This document shows positions 1 to 5,329 of a stretch of 5,329 bases of DNA, in pieces. Position 1 is the stretch's first letter. The number at the start of each line of letters is the position of its first letter. A model generated the notes under the pieces. That model made no database searches. It saw nothing but the letters and a program-made list of their open reading frames with translations, and was not told the DNA's origin. This stretch comes from a bacterium. Its GTDB lineage: Bacteria > Bacillota > Clostridia > Oscillospirales > Acutalibacteraceae. The stretch covers positions 1 through 5,329 of the forward strand of contig JAHKXX010000017.1 of NCBI GenBank assembly GCA_020627425.1, read 5' to 3'. The translations under genes were made by a program, and so were the position numbers.

Positions 1-48
1 CGCGCACTCGAGTCGGTGTTGCCGTCCACTTTATTGGCACGCGTACAG

Positions 49-105
49 GCTTGGTTTATTGTCCCTCTCCATCCGCGTCACGGCGCTTACGCGCCGCTCG
101 TGCTG
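49..105 (-). repeat. Left arm of a 57-nt inverted repeat
   Basis: The reverse complement of this stretch matches 388-444 over 57 nt with a single mismatch (position 83 against 410). The arm is GC-rich, unlike the AT-rich DNA that follows it. This copy also contains a perfect small hairpin, CGGCGC-TTAC-GCGCCG (81-96), which the mismatch breaks in the other copy. Positions 1-48 continue the similarity to the stretch after 444 in a weaker, gapped form (for example GTGGACGGCAACA against GTCGGCGGTAACA), so the true repeat unit is longer than the near-identical core and probably continues beyond the window start. The best reading is one copy of a dispersed GC-rich intergenic repeat lying in the opposite orientation to the second copy. 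Confidence 0.85.
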
Positions 106-387
106 CCGTGAAGTCAAAGCGAATATGTTTCTCTGTCTTATATTGTGTTATCGGCTTTATAAAATATAAAATTTTAAATCGATCAGATAAATTTTTTTAA
201 AATTCGACCTTCAGAGGTCGAAAAATCTGTTTTTTTAATGGGATTATAGAAGGAGGTTGAGATTTGGAATCGGGAATTTGGAAAGCGGAAAGTGGAATTG
301 TGGAGTGTAATTCACGCTATACTCGCTGTACTGCTTTCTCGGAGACAATGAATAGAGTGGAGAAATATGCTGATCTTCACTATAAAT
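106..387. other. AT-rich intergenic DNA between the repeat arms
   Basis: This 282-nt stretch separates the two inverted repeat arms. It is AT-rich at 130-240 and includes the terminator-like hairpin listed separately. From about 260 to 305 it turns into a degenerate purine-rich run built on GGAATTTGGAA-like units. A perfect AAGGAGG (250-256) is followed seven bases later by a TTG at 264 that opens a 57-codon frame ending at 437, inside the right repeat arm. I do not recognise the peptide and do not call it a gene. No convincing -35/-10 pair was found: TATACT at 318-323 has no good partner at 16-18 bases. No tRNA or other RNA gene is visible. Confidence 0.6.
203..238 (+). terminator. Intrinsic terminator-like hairpin with T-tract
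   Basis: The stem TTCGACCT (203-210) pairs perfectly with AGGTCGAA (215-222) around the loop TCAG. It is followed by AAAATCTG and then a run of seven T from 230. The T-run begins a few bases after the stem rather than directly at it, which weakens it as a terminator. The upstream side is also rich in T and A (191-202), so the hairpin could act in either direction. The same stem sequence recurs at 2346-2365. It would end transcription of whatever lies left of the window, or insulate the phage late block from it. Confidence 0.55.
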
Positions 388-444
388 CAGCACGAGCGGC
401 GCGTAAGCGGCGTGACGCGGATGGAGAGGGACAATAAACCAAGC
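388..444 (+). repeat. Right arm of the 57-nt inverted repeat
   Basis: This is the second copy of the GC-rich repeat, in plus orientation, matching the reverse complement of 49-105 with one mismatch. The weaker similarity carries on past 444 to about 485 and leads straight into the hairpin cluster before the terminase genes. Read in the same frame, both copies encode the same tail (SARAARKRRDADGEGQ in this copy; AARAARKRRDADGEGQ in the left copy) followed by TAA. This reflects the shared sequence and is not proof that it is translated. Confidence 0.85.
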
Positions 445-482
445 TTGAGACGGTGCTTTGCAGTCGGCGGTAACAAAGACTT

Positions 483-593
483 GCCACGCTGCGGCGTGCC
501 GTGCACGCCCTTGCCGTCGCGCGGCAAGAGAGAGTTGACACCGGCGGCACGCCGGCGCGCGGCAAGAGAGAGTTGACAGTGCAGGCACTGCAC
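483..593 (+). other. GC-rich cluster of four small hairpins before terS
   Basis: Four short stem-loops follow one another: CACGC/GCGTG (485-489 with 494-498), CTTGCCG/CGGCAAG (510-516 with 522-528, loop TCGCG), CCGGC/GCCGG (541-545 with 551-555, loop GGCAC) and GTGCA/TGCAC (579-583 with 589-593, loop GGCAC). The last two share the loop GGCAC. The cluster is far richer in GC than the genes around it, and its final stem ends one base before the Shine-Dalgarno sequence of the terminase small subunit. It could be a structured 5' leader, part of a dispersed bacterial repeat, or a terminase recognition region; the sequence alone does not decide between these. Confidence 0.6.
518..578 (+). repeat. 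23-nt direct repeat pair, 38-nt period
   Basis: Two exact 23-nt copies lie at 518-540 and 556-578, each starting CGCGCGGCAAG and ending GAGTTGACA. They are separated by 15 nt containing the CCGGC/GCCGG hairpin. Each copy ends in TTGACA, the consensus -35 hexamer, but no -10 box lies at the right distance: the nearest TAATAT is 20 bases downstream and overlaps the start region of the terminase gene. The pair looks like partial tandem duplication inside the repeat family. Confidence 0.8.
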
Positions 594-598
594 GGAGG
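594..598 (+). promoter_or_regulatory. Ribosome binding site fixing the terS start
   Basis: GGAGG sits seven bases before the ATG at 606. The open frame extends upstream to a GTG at 501, but that extension runs through the repeats and lacks a ribosome binding site. This site therefore decides the start at 606. Confidence 0.85.
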
Positions 599-605
599 TA
601 ATATT

Positions 606-1076
606 ATGACTATTAAGGAAAAAATGTATTGTTATTATGTGGCACACGGCTTTGATAATGAAACGGCTCTGATAAAGGCAGGGTTCAGAAATATCGTAAA
701 AGCCGCTGTGAAAATGTCGGAAAGAGAGGATATTAAAAATGAGGTAAACAGACTTTATAAGGCTTTTGAGGAGTCGCTTGCACATAGGGCAAAAACCGGC
801 TACGAGAGACTCGCTTTTTCGAATAATTGCGACGCCGTCGCTCTGGTCTTTAAAAATGAACTGACACCGGAGGATATAAAAAACAGCGACCTGTTCTGCG
901 TTTCCGAAATAAAAAAGCCTAAAGACGGCTGCATTGAAATAAAATTCTTCGACAGGATAAAAGCACTCGAAAAGCTGGAGCAGGGCAGTGCGGAAAAAAA
1001 TATAACCAGCTCGGATTTTTATAATGCCCTTGTGGGCGGAATGAAACAGACAGATGAAGAAGGAGGAGATGTATGA
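606..1076 (+). CDS. Phage terminase small subunit
   Basis: This 156-residue protein is the DNA-recognition subunit of the packaging motor; it binds the packaging site in the phage genome and brings in the large subunit. Residues 1-50 fit the N-terminal helix-turn-helix of the Terminase_2/XtmA type: EKMYCYYVAHG, then ETALIKAGF, then a helix ending in EDIKNEVNRL. The middle (residues about 64-120) carries the family-like stretch GYERLAFSNNCDAVALVF and DLFCVSEIKKPKDGCIEIKFFDRIKALEKL, a basic beta-rich segment followed by a helix likely used in oligomer formation. The C-terminus is acidic and probably contacts the large subunit. The start at 606 has GGAGG at seven bases. The stop overlaps the next start (ATGA), suggesting translational coupling with the large subunit, and that neighbour supports the call. 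Family recognition is from memory of related sequences. Confidence 0.88.
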   Translation: MTIKEKMYCYYVAHGFDNETALIKAGFRNIVKAAVKMSEREDIKNEVNRLYKAFEESLAHRAKTGYERLAFSNNCDAVALVFKNELTPEDIKNSDLFCVSEIKKPKDGCIEIKFFDRIKALEKLEQGSAEKNITSSDFYNALVGGMKQTDEEGGDV

Positions 1077-2320
1077 GCTTTGTACCGTTTTCAAAAAAAC
1101 AGCTGAAGGTTCTTAACTGGTGGACTCCGGCTTCACCCGAAAGGAAGTACGACGCTATTATATGCGACGGGGCTGTGCGAAGCGGCAAGACCCTGTGTAT
1201 GAGCGTGTCGTTTGTTGCATGGGCTATGTACTCCTTTTGTGCAGGAAGCTTTGCTATATGCGGTAAGACCATACGCTCGGTAAAACGAAACGTGATAGAG
1301 CCGCTGCTGCCTATACTCAGAGATCTTGGCTTTGATATAAAAGACAGACTGTCCTCAAATATATTTGAAGTATCTGTCAATGGCAGAAAGAACACCTTCT
1401 ATTTATTCGGCGGTAAGGACGAAGGCTCAGGTGCACTGATACAGGGAATGACCCTGTGCGGAGTGCTTCTTGATGAAGTGGCTCTTATGCCGCGTTCCTT
1501 TGCGGAGCAGGCTCTGGCAAGGTGTTCGGTGGATAATTCAAAAATGTGGTTCAACTGTAACCCCGAATATCCTCAGCACTGGTTCTGTACGGAATGGATA
1601 AAGAAGGTCCGTGAGAAAAACGTATTTTATCTTCACTTTACTATGGACGACAATCCGTCTCTTTCGGAGAGGGTAAAAAACAGATACAAAAGCCTGTACT
1701 CCGGCACCTTCTACGACAGGTTCGTTCTGGGTAAATGGGCAGCGACCGAGGGGCTTGTATATCCGTTTATGTCGGACGAAAAAATGCTGTATGATGTACC
1801 GGACAGGTGTGAAGAATATGCCGTGTCGTGCGACTACGGTACGGTAAACCCCTCTTCCTTCGGGCTGTGGGGCAAAAGCGGCGGAGTATGGTACAGGCTG
1901 AAGGAATACTACTACGATTCCCGGCAGCACGGGTTCTCGCGTACAGACGAGGAGCATTACAGCGGACTGTGCGAGCTTGTCGGAGACAGAGAGATAAAGC
2001 TGATAACGGTAGACCCCTCCGCCGCAAGCTTTATAGAGGTAATAAAGCGTCACGGCAGGTTTAATGTTGTTCCGGCGGAGAACCGTGTGCTGGACGGTAT
2101 CAGAAAAACCTCCGGAGCACTGAAGGACGGGAGTATACGCATATGCAAAACCTGTAAGGACTGCATAAGGGAGTTCGGGCTTTACCGCTTTGACGACGTT
2201 GGACGTGACATTCCCAGAAAGGAGAACGACCACTCTATGGACGATATACGATACTTTGTTACGACTATACTGTCTGCTACGGATGAGGAGGTTTTTGTCT
2301 TTACAATGGACAGAAACTAA
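1073..2320 (+). CDS. Phage terminase large subunit (PBSX/XtmB-like)
   Basis: This 415-residue protein is the ATP-driven motor and headful or cos nuclease that cuts concatemers and threads DNA through the portal. The ATPase half shows Walker A GAVRSGKT (residues 33-40), an adenine-side region CGKTIRSVKRNV (63-74), Walker B VLLDEV (131-136, with D134 and the catalytic E135), and the coupling motif FNCNP (160-164). The nuclease half has RNase H-type acidic residues: D254 in VSCDYG, D314 in ITVDPS, and D387/D390/D391 near the C-terminus in NDHSMDDIRYF. Length and motif order are normal for Terminase_3/PBSX-type large subunits, so it looks intact. AGGAGG (1061-1066) lies six bases before the ATG, within the end of the small-subunit gene, and the two genes overlap by four bases. 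A strong hairpin follows 21 bases after the stop. Confidence 0.96.
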   Translation: MSFVPFSKKQLKVLNWWTPASPERKYDAIICDGAVRSGKTLCMSVSFVAWAMYSFCAGSFAICGKTIRSVKRNVIEPLLPILRDLGFDIKDRLSSNIFEVSVNGRKNTFYLFGGKDEGSGALIQGMTLCGVLLDEVALMPRSFAEQALARCSVDNSKMWFNCNPEYPQHWFCTEWIKKVREKNVFYLHFTMDDNPSLSERVKNRYKSLYSGTFYDRFVLGKWAATEGLVYPFMSDEKMLYDVPDRCEEYAVSCDYGTVNPSSFGLWGKSGGVWYRLKEYYYDSRQHGFSRTDEEHYSGLCELVGDREIKLITVDPSAASFIEVIKRHGRFNVVPAENRVLDGIRKTSGALKDGSIRICKTCKDCIREFGLYRFDDVGRDIPRKENDHSMDDIRYFVTTILSATDEEVFVFTMDRN

Positions 2321-2341
2321 AAAAATTTTAAAAAGTTTTTG

Positions 2342-2370
2342 AAAATTCGACCTTTTGAGGTCGAATTTTT
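2342..2370 (+). terminator. Terminator-like hairpin between terL and portal
   Basis: A perfect 12-bp stem, AAAATTCGACCT (2342-2353) with AGGTCGAATTTT (2358-2369), closes a TTTG loop. Its 3' side ends in TTTTT, and the next three bases are the ATG at 2371. The upstream side (2318-2340) is A/T-rich with T4 and T5 runs, so on the minus strand it also resembles a terminator. The core TTCGACCT-4 nt-AGGTCGAA is the same as in the hairpin at 203-222. It sits inside what should be a co-transcribed late block, so it is expected to cause partial termination or to protect/separate the terminase and head messages. Confidence 0.75.
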
Positions 2371-3525
2371 ATGTTTTTCAGGGGGTTATTGAAGGGAGCT
2401 GATAAAAAAGTGTTCAGTAAAAAAAGAAAACACAAGGAACCCGTTATCCAGACGGCTGTCAGCGACGGGTATGACAGAGGACTATACTCGTATTTTACGG
2501 CAGGCGGCTGCGAAAGAAGGCTGTATAAACAGCTGAGGGATAACGTACCGATAATAGACGCCGCAATATATAAGATAGTACGGCTTATCGGGGGTTTTCA
2601 TATTGAATGTAATGATAAAAAATTGCAGCAGCAGCTAAATAATTTTCTTGATACCGTGCCTGTGGGAGCGTCCGGTATAGGAATAGACAGCTTTTTGTCT
2701 GTCTTTACCGAACAGCTTTTACTGTACGGTACGGCTGTCGGCGAGATAGTTCCCGATATAACGGGCACAAGAATAGCAGGGCTTTATAATTCAAACCTTG
2801 ACAACGTGGAGCTTTGCAAAGGCGACGACCCGTTCGGGGTGAATATCTATGCTGCCTCCGGCGGCAGAAGAATACCCGTAAAATATCCGTCGCTGATACT
2901 CTACAGCGCCCTTATGCCGGAGCCTGACAGCGTATACGGGACGTCACTGCTGAGGGGTCTGCCGTTTGTAAGCGATGTGCTTATGAAGATATTCAGGGCT
3001 ACAGGCACCAACTGGGACAGAATAGGCAACGTGCGCTTTTCTGTTTCATATAAGCCGGGAGAAAACGAACGGGCTTTTTCAAAGGAGCGCGCAAAAATAA
3101 TAGCCTCGGAGTGGAGCAAGGCAATGAAAAGCCGCGAGCCGAGGGACTTTGTGACTGTCGGCGATGTAAGTATAAAGGTCATCGGTGCTGATAATCAGAT
3201 ACCCGACAGCGAGATACCTGTTCGTCAGCTGTTGGAGCAGATAGTGGCAAAGCTGTCCATACCGCCGTTTTTGCTGGGACTGTCGTGGTCTACTACAGAG
3301 CGTATGTCCTCTCAGCAGGCAGACATTCTTACCAGCGAGCTGGAATACTACAGACGGTGCCTCGGCGGTATTATAAACAGACTCTGTACCGTATATCTGA
3401 AGCTCGGCGGCTGCAGGGACAGTGTAAAGATCGTATGGGACAATATAAATCTTCAGGACGAGGTAGAGCTTGCAAGAGCAAGACTCTATAATGCTCAGGC
3501 AGAAAAAACAGAAAGGGGAAATTAA
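2371..3525 (+). CDS. Phage portal protein
   Basis: The portal forms the ring at one head vertex through which DNA enters and leaves, nucleates head assembly and docks the terminase. The 384-residue frame shows a portal-like layout: a basic N-terminal tail (KKRKHKEP, 17-24), a helix of vertex-crown/clip type with NVPIIDAAIYKIVRLIGGFHIEC (58-80), LLLYGTAVGEIVPD (116-129), and the C-terminal wing/stem pattern QLLEQIVAKLSIPPFLLGLSW followed by SSQQADILTSELEYYRR (about 286-329). IPPFLLG before a long helix is typical of HK97-type portals. Position between the large terminase and a head protease fits exactly. The start is uncertain: the ATG at 2371 abuts the hairpin and has no ribosome binding site, while an in-frame GTG at 2410 (residue 14) has AAGGGAG 11 bases ahead and would give 371 residues. 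The gene stops directly against the next ATG. Confidence 0.87.
   Translation: MFFRGLLKGADKKVFSKKRKHKEPVIQTAVSDGYDRGLYSYFTAGGCERRLYKQLRDNVPIIDAAIYKIVRLIGGFHIECNDKKLQQQLNNFLDTVPVGASGIGIDSFLSVFTEQLLLYGTAVGEIVPDITGTRIAGLYNSNLDNVELCKGDDPFGVNIYAASGGRRIPVKYPSLILYSALMPEPDSVYGTSLLRGLPFVSDVLMKIFRATGTNWDRIGNVRFSVSYKPGENERAFSKERAKIIASEWSKAMKSREPRDFVTVGDVSIKVIGADNQIPDSEIPVRQLLEQIVAKLSIPPFLLGLSWSTTERMSSQQADILTSELEYYRRCLGGIINRLCTVYLKLGGCRDSVKIVWDNINLQDEVELARARLYNAQAEKTERGN
2392..2398 (+). promoter_or_regulatory. Possible ribosome binding site for a GTG portal start
   Basis: AAGGGAG lies 11 bases before an in-frame GTG at 2410. The spacing is on the long side, but it is the only Shine-Dalgarno-like sequence near the beginning of the portal frame. 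The ATG at 2371 is preceded only by the T-rich end of the hairpin. This makes 2410 a serious alternative start. Confidence 0.45.
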
Positions 3526-4446
3526 ATGGCGGATACTACCGGCAGAGCCGACGAAAAAGAGCTGGCTCTTATCAACAAATACACACGCAGGGCGCTGACA
3601 CAGGACGATGTATATACTTTTTCCGTGGTTCTCTGCGACAACGAGCTTGACAGGGACTGCGAAAGGTTTTCGGATGAGGCTCTGGACAAGATGGCAGAGC
3701 TTTTTGAGGGAGTGACCGGGATAACCGACCACGATCCAAAAAGCGCCAATCAGAAGGCAAGGATATATTCACTAAAGGTACAGCGCGTCGATGGCAGACT
3801 CTGCTTTGACAAAAAGCCCTACAAAAGACTCCTTGCAAAGGCGTATATACCGAGAACGGGAGAAAACGACGGCTTTATAAAGGAGCTGGATACAGGTATA
3901 AAAAAGGAAGTAAGCGTAGGCTGTGCAGTAAAAAGACATATCTGCTCCGTCTGCAAGGAGGATATAGGAAGCTGCGGACATATCAGGGGCAGAAAATACG
4001 CAGGAGCGCTGTGCTATGCAACGCTTGACGAGGTAACGGACGCCTATGAGTGGTCGTTTGTCGCCGTTCCCTCTCAGAGAGCCGCCGGAGTGATAAAATC
4101 CTACACCGTCGGAGACAGGGAGCGAGGAACGGTAAAGGAAATATGGACTTCCCGTGATATAGACGGGCTGGAGAAAAGAGTGGAGGAGCTGAGTGAGCTT
4201 GCAGGTGACGGAGAGTACTACAGAGAAAAGCTGAAAAAAGAGCTTTTCACGTGGAGCCGCGCAGTGCTGCCGGAGCTTAGCGAAGAGTTTCTGTTGGGCT
4301 TTACTGAGAAAATGAGTGCCAAGGAGCTTTTTGAATTCAGAAACGCCCTCGGGGAGAGAATGTCGGAATTATATCCCATAAAGCCCCAGCTATGGAGCGG
4401 CAAGGAAAAAAATGAAGAACAAAATGACATTTACAAAAACATTTAA
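3526..4446 (+). CDS. Prohead (head maturation) protease with helical tail
   Basis: This 306-residue protein is predicted to be the serine protease that is packed inside the procapsid and trims the capsid and scaffold so that the head can expand. The protease part covers about residues 25-195. Likely catalytic residues are H69 in GITDHDPK and S130 in KEVSVGCAV, the usual His and Ser motifs of the HK97-type (U35/S78) fold; E175 in YEWSFVAVPS sits in the conserved strand near the end. Between them is a CxxC-x6-CxH cluster (C140, C143, C150, H152), which looks like a small metal-binding knuckle. Residues about 211-282 are charged and helical (LEKRVEELSEL and following), resembling a scaffold or delta domain, and no separate scaffold gene is seen. 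AGGGG lies eight bases before the ATG, and the start touches the portal stop, indicating coupling. Confidence 0.85.
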   Translation: MADTTGRADEKELALINKYTRRALTQDDVYTFSVVLCDNELDRDCERFSDEALDKMAELFEGVTGITDHDPKSANQKARIYSLKVQRVDGRLCFDKKPYKRLLAKAYIPRTGENDGFIKELDTGIKKEVSVGCAVKRHICSVCKEDIGSCGHIRGRKYAGALCYATLDEVTDAYEWSFVAVPSQRAAGVIKSYTVGDRERGTVKEIWTSRDIDGLEKRVEELSELAGDGEYYREKLKKELFTWSRAVLPELSEEFLLGFTEKMSAKELFEFRNALGERMSELYPIKPQLWSGKEKNEEQNDIYKNI

Positions 4447-4459
4447 GGAGGAAGCATAA

Positions 4460-4792
4460 ATGAAAGTAGCTTTTAACGGATTTAACGAACAGACGGCAAC
4501 CTTTGAAGCATCGGGAACCGTAAACGCAGGCGAGCCTGTAATGATAAGCGACAACGGTACGGTGTCGGCTGCAAACGGCGCCTTTTGCGGAATATGCGTA
4601 GGTACGCGCGCAGGCTATGCGGCAGTACAGCTTGGCGGCTATATAAGGGTACCCTACAGCGGCACTCTGAGCGTCGGCTTTGCTCCGCTTGTCGGCAACA
4701 GCGGAAAAATAAAGTCCGACAGCACAAACGGACGAAATATACTGGTCGTAGATGTGGACACAACAAACCACTATGCCGGCATAATACTTTGA
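4460..4792 (+). CDS. Small capsid cement protein, DUF2190-like
   Basis: This 110-residue protein is almost entirely predicted beta strand, rich in Gly, Val and Ala, with no signal peptide or membrane segment. The pattern ASGTVNAGEPVMISDNGTVSAANG (17-40), then FCGICVGTRAGYAAVQLGGYIRVPYSG (42-68) and a closing strand HYAGIIL at the very end, fits DUF2190 and related head decoration proteins, which bind the outer capsid surface and stabilise the expanded shell. Its place between the protease and the major capsid gene is the usual one for this family. AGGAGG (4446-4451) overlaps the end of the protease gene and lies eight bases before the ATG. The function is inferred from family and location; a structural minor head protein is the alternative. 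Confidence 0.8.
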   Translation: MKVAFNGFNEQTATFEASGTVNAGEPVMISDNGTVSAANGAFCGICVGTRAGYAAVQLGGYIRVPYSGTLSVGFAPLVGNSGKIKSDSTNGRNILVVDVDTTNHYAGIIL

Positions 4793-4816
4793 TAAGGAAG
4801 AGAGGAGATATTTATT

Positions 4817-5329
4817 ATGGCATTTTATGACAGCATAAAGCTTGAAAAGGGTATGTACAAAACGGGAAAAACACTGACTCAGGTACTTGAGGAGCTTGAC
4901 CCGTCGGAAAACTACAAGGGCAGCGAGCTGGAAGGGCTTGACGCATATCAGCGCCAGCTGAAAAGATTTGACATCAGGACAGGAGGCTCACATTCGGACA
5001 GAGTACAGAAGTTTTTTGATACAACGGACTCTGCGGCTCTTTTCCCCGAGTATATATCGAGAGCAGTAGCAAAGGGTATGGAGAGCGCCGACAGACTCGG
5101 CGATATAATAGCGGCAAAAACCGTTATTGACGGAGTTGACTACCGCTCGGTTGTATCCGACCCCGAGGACGACGACAAGGCTTTAAAGCCCGTATCCGAG
5201 GGAGCACAGCTTCCGCAGACAAATGTACACACCAGCGAAAACCTTGTACACCTGATAAAGCGCGGCAGAATGCTTTCCGCGTCCTATGAAGCTATAAAGT
5301 ACCAGCGCATAGATCTCTTTACGGTCACG
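4817..5329 (+). CDS. Major capsid protein (HK97 fold), 5' part
   Basis: The first 171 residues of the main shell protein are present, and the frame is still open at the window edge. The protein begins MAFYDSIKLEKGMY, then TQVLEELDPSENYKGSELEGLDAYQRQLKRFDI (21-53), a charged N-terminal arm that may be the delta-like region. The stretch FFDTTDSAALFPEYISRAV (66-84) is characteristic of capsid proteins of Firmicutes prophages with the HK97 fold. It is followed by IIAAKTVIDGVDYRSV and a long acidic loop (DPEDDD, 115-120), likely the E-loop region. AGGAG (4803-4807) lies nine bases before the ATG, and the gene starts 24 bases after the cement protein stop. The assignment rests on recognised family resemblance plus position after the protease and cement genes. 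Confidence 0.9.
   Translation, partial: MAFYDSIKLEKGMYKTGKTLTQVLEELDPSENYKGSELEGLDAYQRQLKRFDIRTGGSHSDRVQKFFDTTDSAALFPEYISRAVAKGMESADRLGDIIAAKTVIDGVDYRSVVSDPEDDDKALKPVSEGAQLPQTNVHTSENLVHLIKRGRMLSASYEAIKYQRIDLFTVT

Noticed and set aside
367..576. 69-codon plus-strand frame across the repeat region
   Set aside because: It lies almost entirely in GC-rich repeats, has no recognisable domain and its Arg/Ala/Cys-rich translation is typical of read-through of repeats.
535..578. Two TTGACA hexamers as -35 promoter elements
   Set aside because: They are simply the ends of the 23-nt direct repeat. No -10 box lies 16-18 bases downstream of either copy; the nearest candidate, TAATAT at 599-604, is 20 bases away and sits at the translation start.
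49..600. CRISPR array
   Set aside because: The repeats are an inverted pair and one direct pair with a 15-nt gap, with palindromes in the spacers. There are no regular repeat-spacer units and no cas genes.
501..605. Upstream extension of the terminase small subunit to a GTG at 501
   Set aside because: The extra 35 codons run through the hairpins and direct repeat and have no ribosome binding site, while the ATG at 606 has GGAGG at seven bases and begins with the expected helix-turn-helix region.
387..1094. 235-codon minus-strand frame
   Set aside because: It is antisense to the well-supported terminase small subunit, extends into the repeats, and shows no recognisable domain. It is a shadow of the plus-strand gene.
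1538..2233. 231-codon minus-strand frame opposite the large terminase
   Set aside because: It mirrors the terminase coding frame, which has all expected ATPase and nuclease motifs, and it lacks any family resemblance of its own.
4482..4830. Frames on both strands overlapping the cement protein (4482-4766 minus, 4585-4830 plus)
   Set aside because: They are alternative-frame shadows of the cement gene with Arg/Cys-rich translations and no supporting ribosome binding site or domain.

Overview
This window carries the start of the late (packaging and head) gene block of a tailed double-stranded DNA phage, most likely a prophage in a Gram-positive anaerobe of the Clostridia. A Ruminococcus-like host is the best guess, based on protein style, moderate GC, frequent ATA and AGG codons and strong AGGAGG ribosome binding sites. 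The host assignment is inference from composition and family resemblance; no host marker gene lies in the window.

Layout: positions 1-605 hold no convincing gene. This stretch contains a long inverted repeat (49-105 against 388-444, 57 nt arms, one mismatch) whose arms are much more GC-rich than the AT-rich DNA between them. It also contains a terminator-like hairpin (203-238) and a GC-rich cluster of small hairpins with a 23-nt direct repeat (483-593) that runs up to the ribosome binding site of the first gene. From 606 to the end every gene is on the plus strand and tightly packed: terminase small subunit (606-1076), terminase large subunit (1073-2320, ATGA overlap), a strong terminator-like hairpin (2342-2370), portal (2371 or 2410 to 3525), prohead protease with a long helical tail (3526-4446), a small capsid cement/DUF2190-like protein (4460-4792) and the first 171 residues of the HK97-fold major capsid protein (4817 to the window edge).

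How the genes work together: the two terminase subunits recognise, cut and pump DNA through the portal ring. The portal nucleates the procapsid, the protease matures the head, the major capsid protein forms the shell and the small cement protein is expected to decorate or stabilise it. The gene order (TerS-TerL-portal-protease-cement-MCP) is the standard one for HK97-type siphophage/myophage heads. No separate scaffold gene is seen before the capsid gene; the C-terminal third of the protease may fill that role.

The most unusual features are non-coding: a GC-rich inverted repeat family placed beside the packaging genes, and two near-identical hairpins (TTCGACCT-4 nt-AGGTCGAA), one of which sits between terminase and portal and ends exactly at the first possible portal start codon. 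I see an ordinary phage head module with unusual intergenic repeats, and no clear sign of a wholly new protein system.
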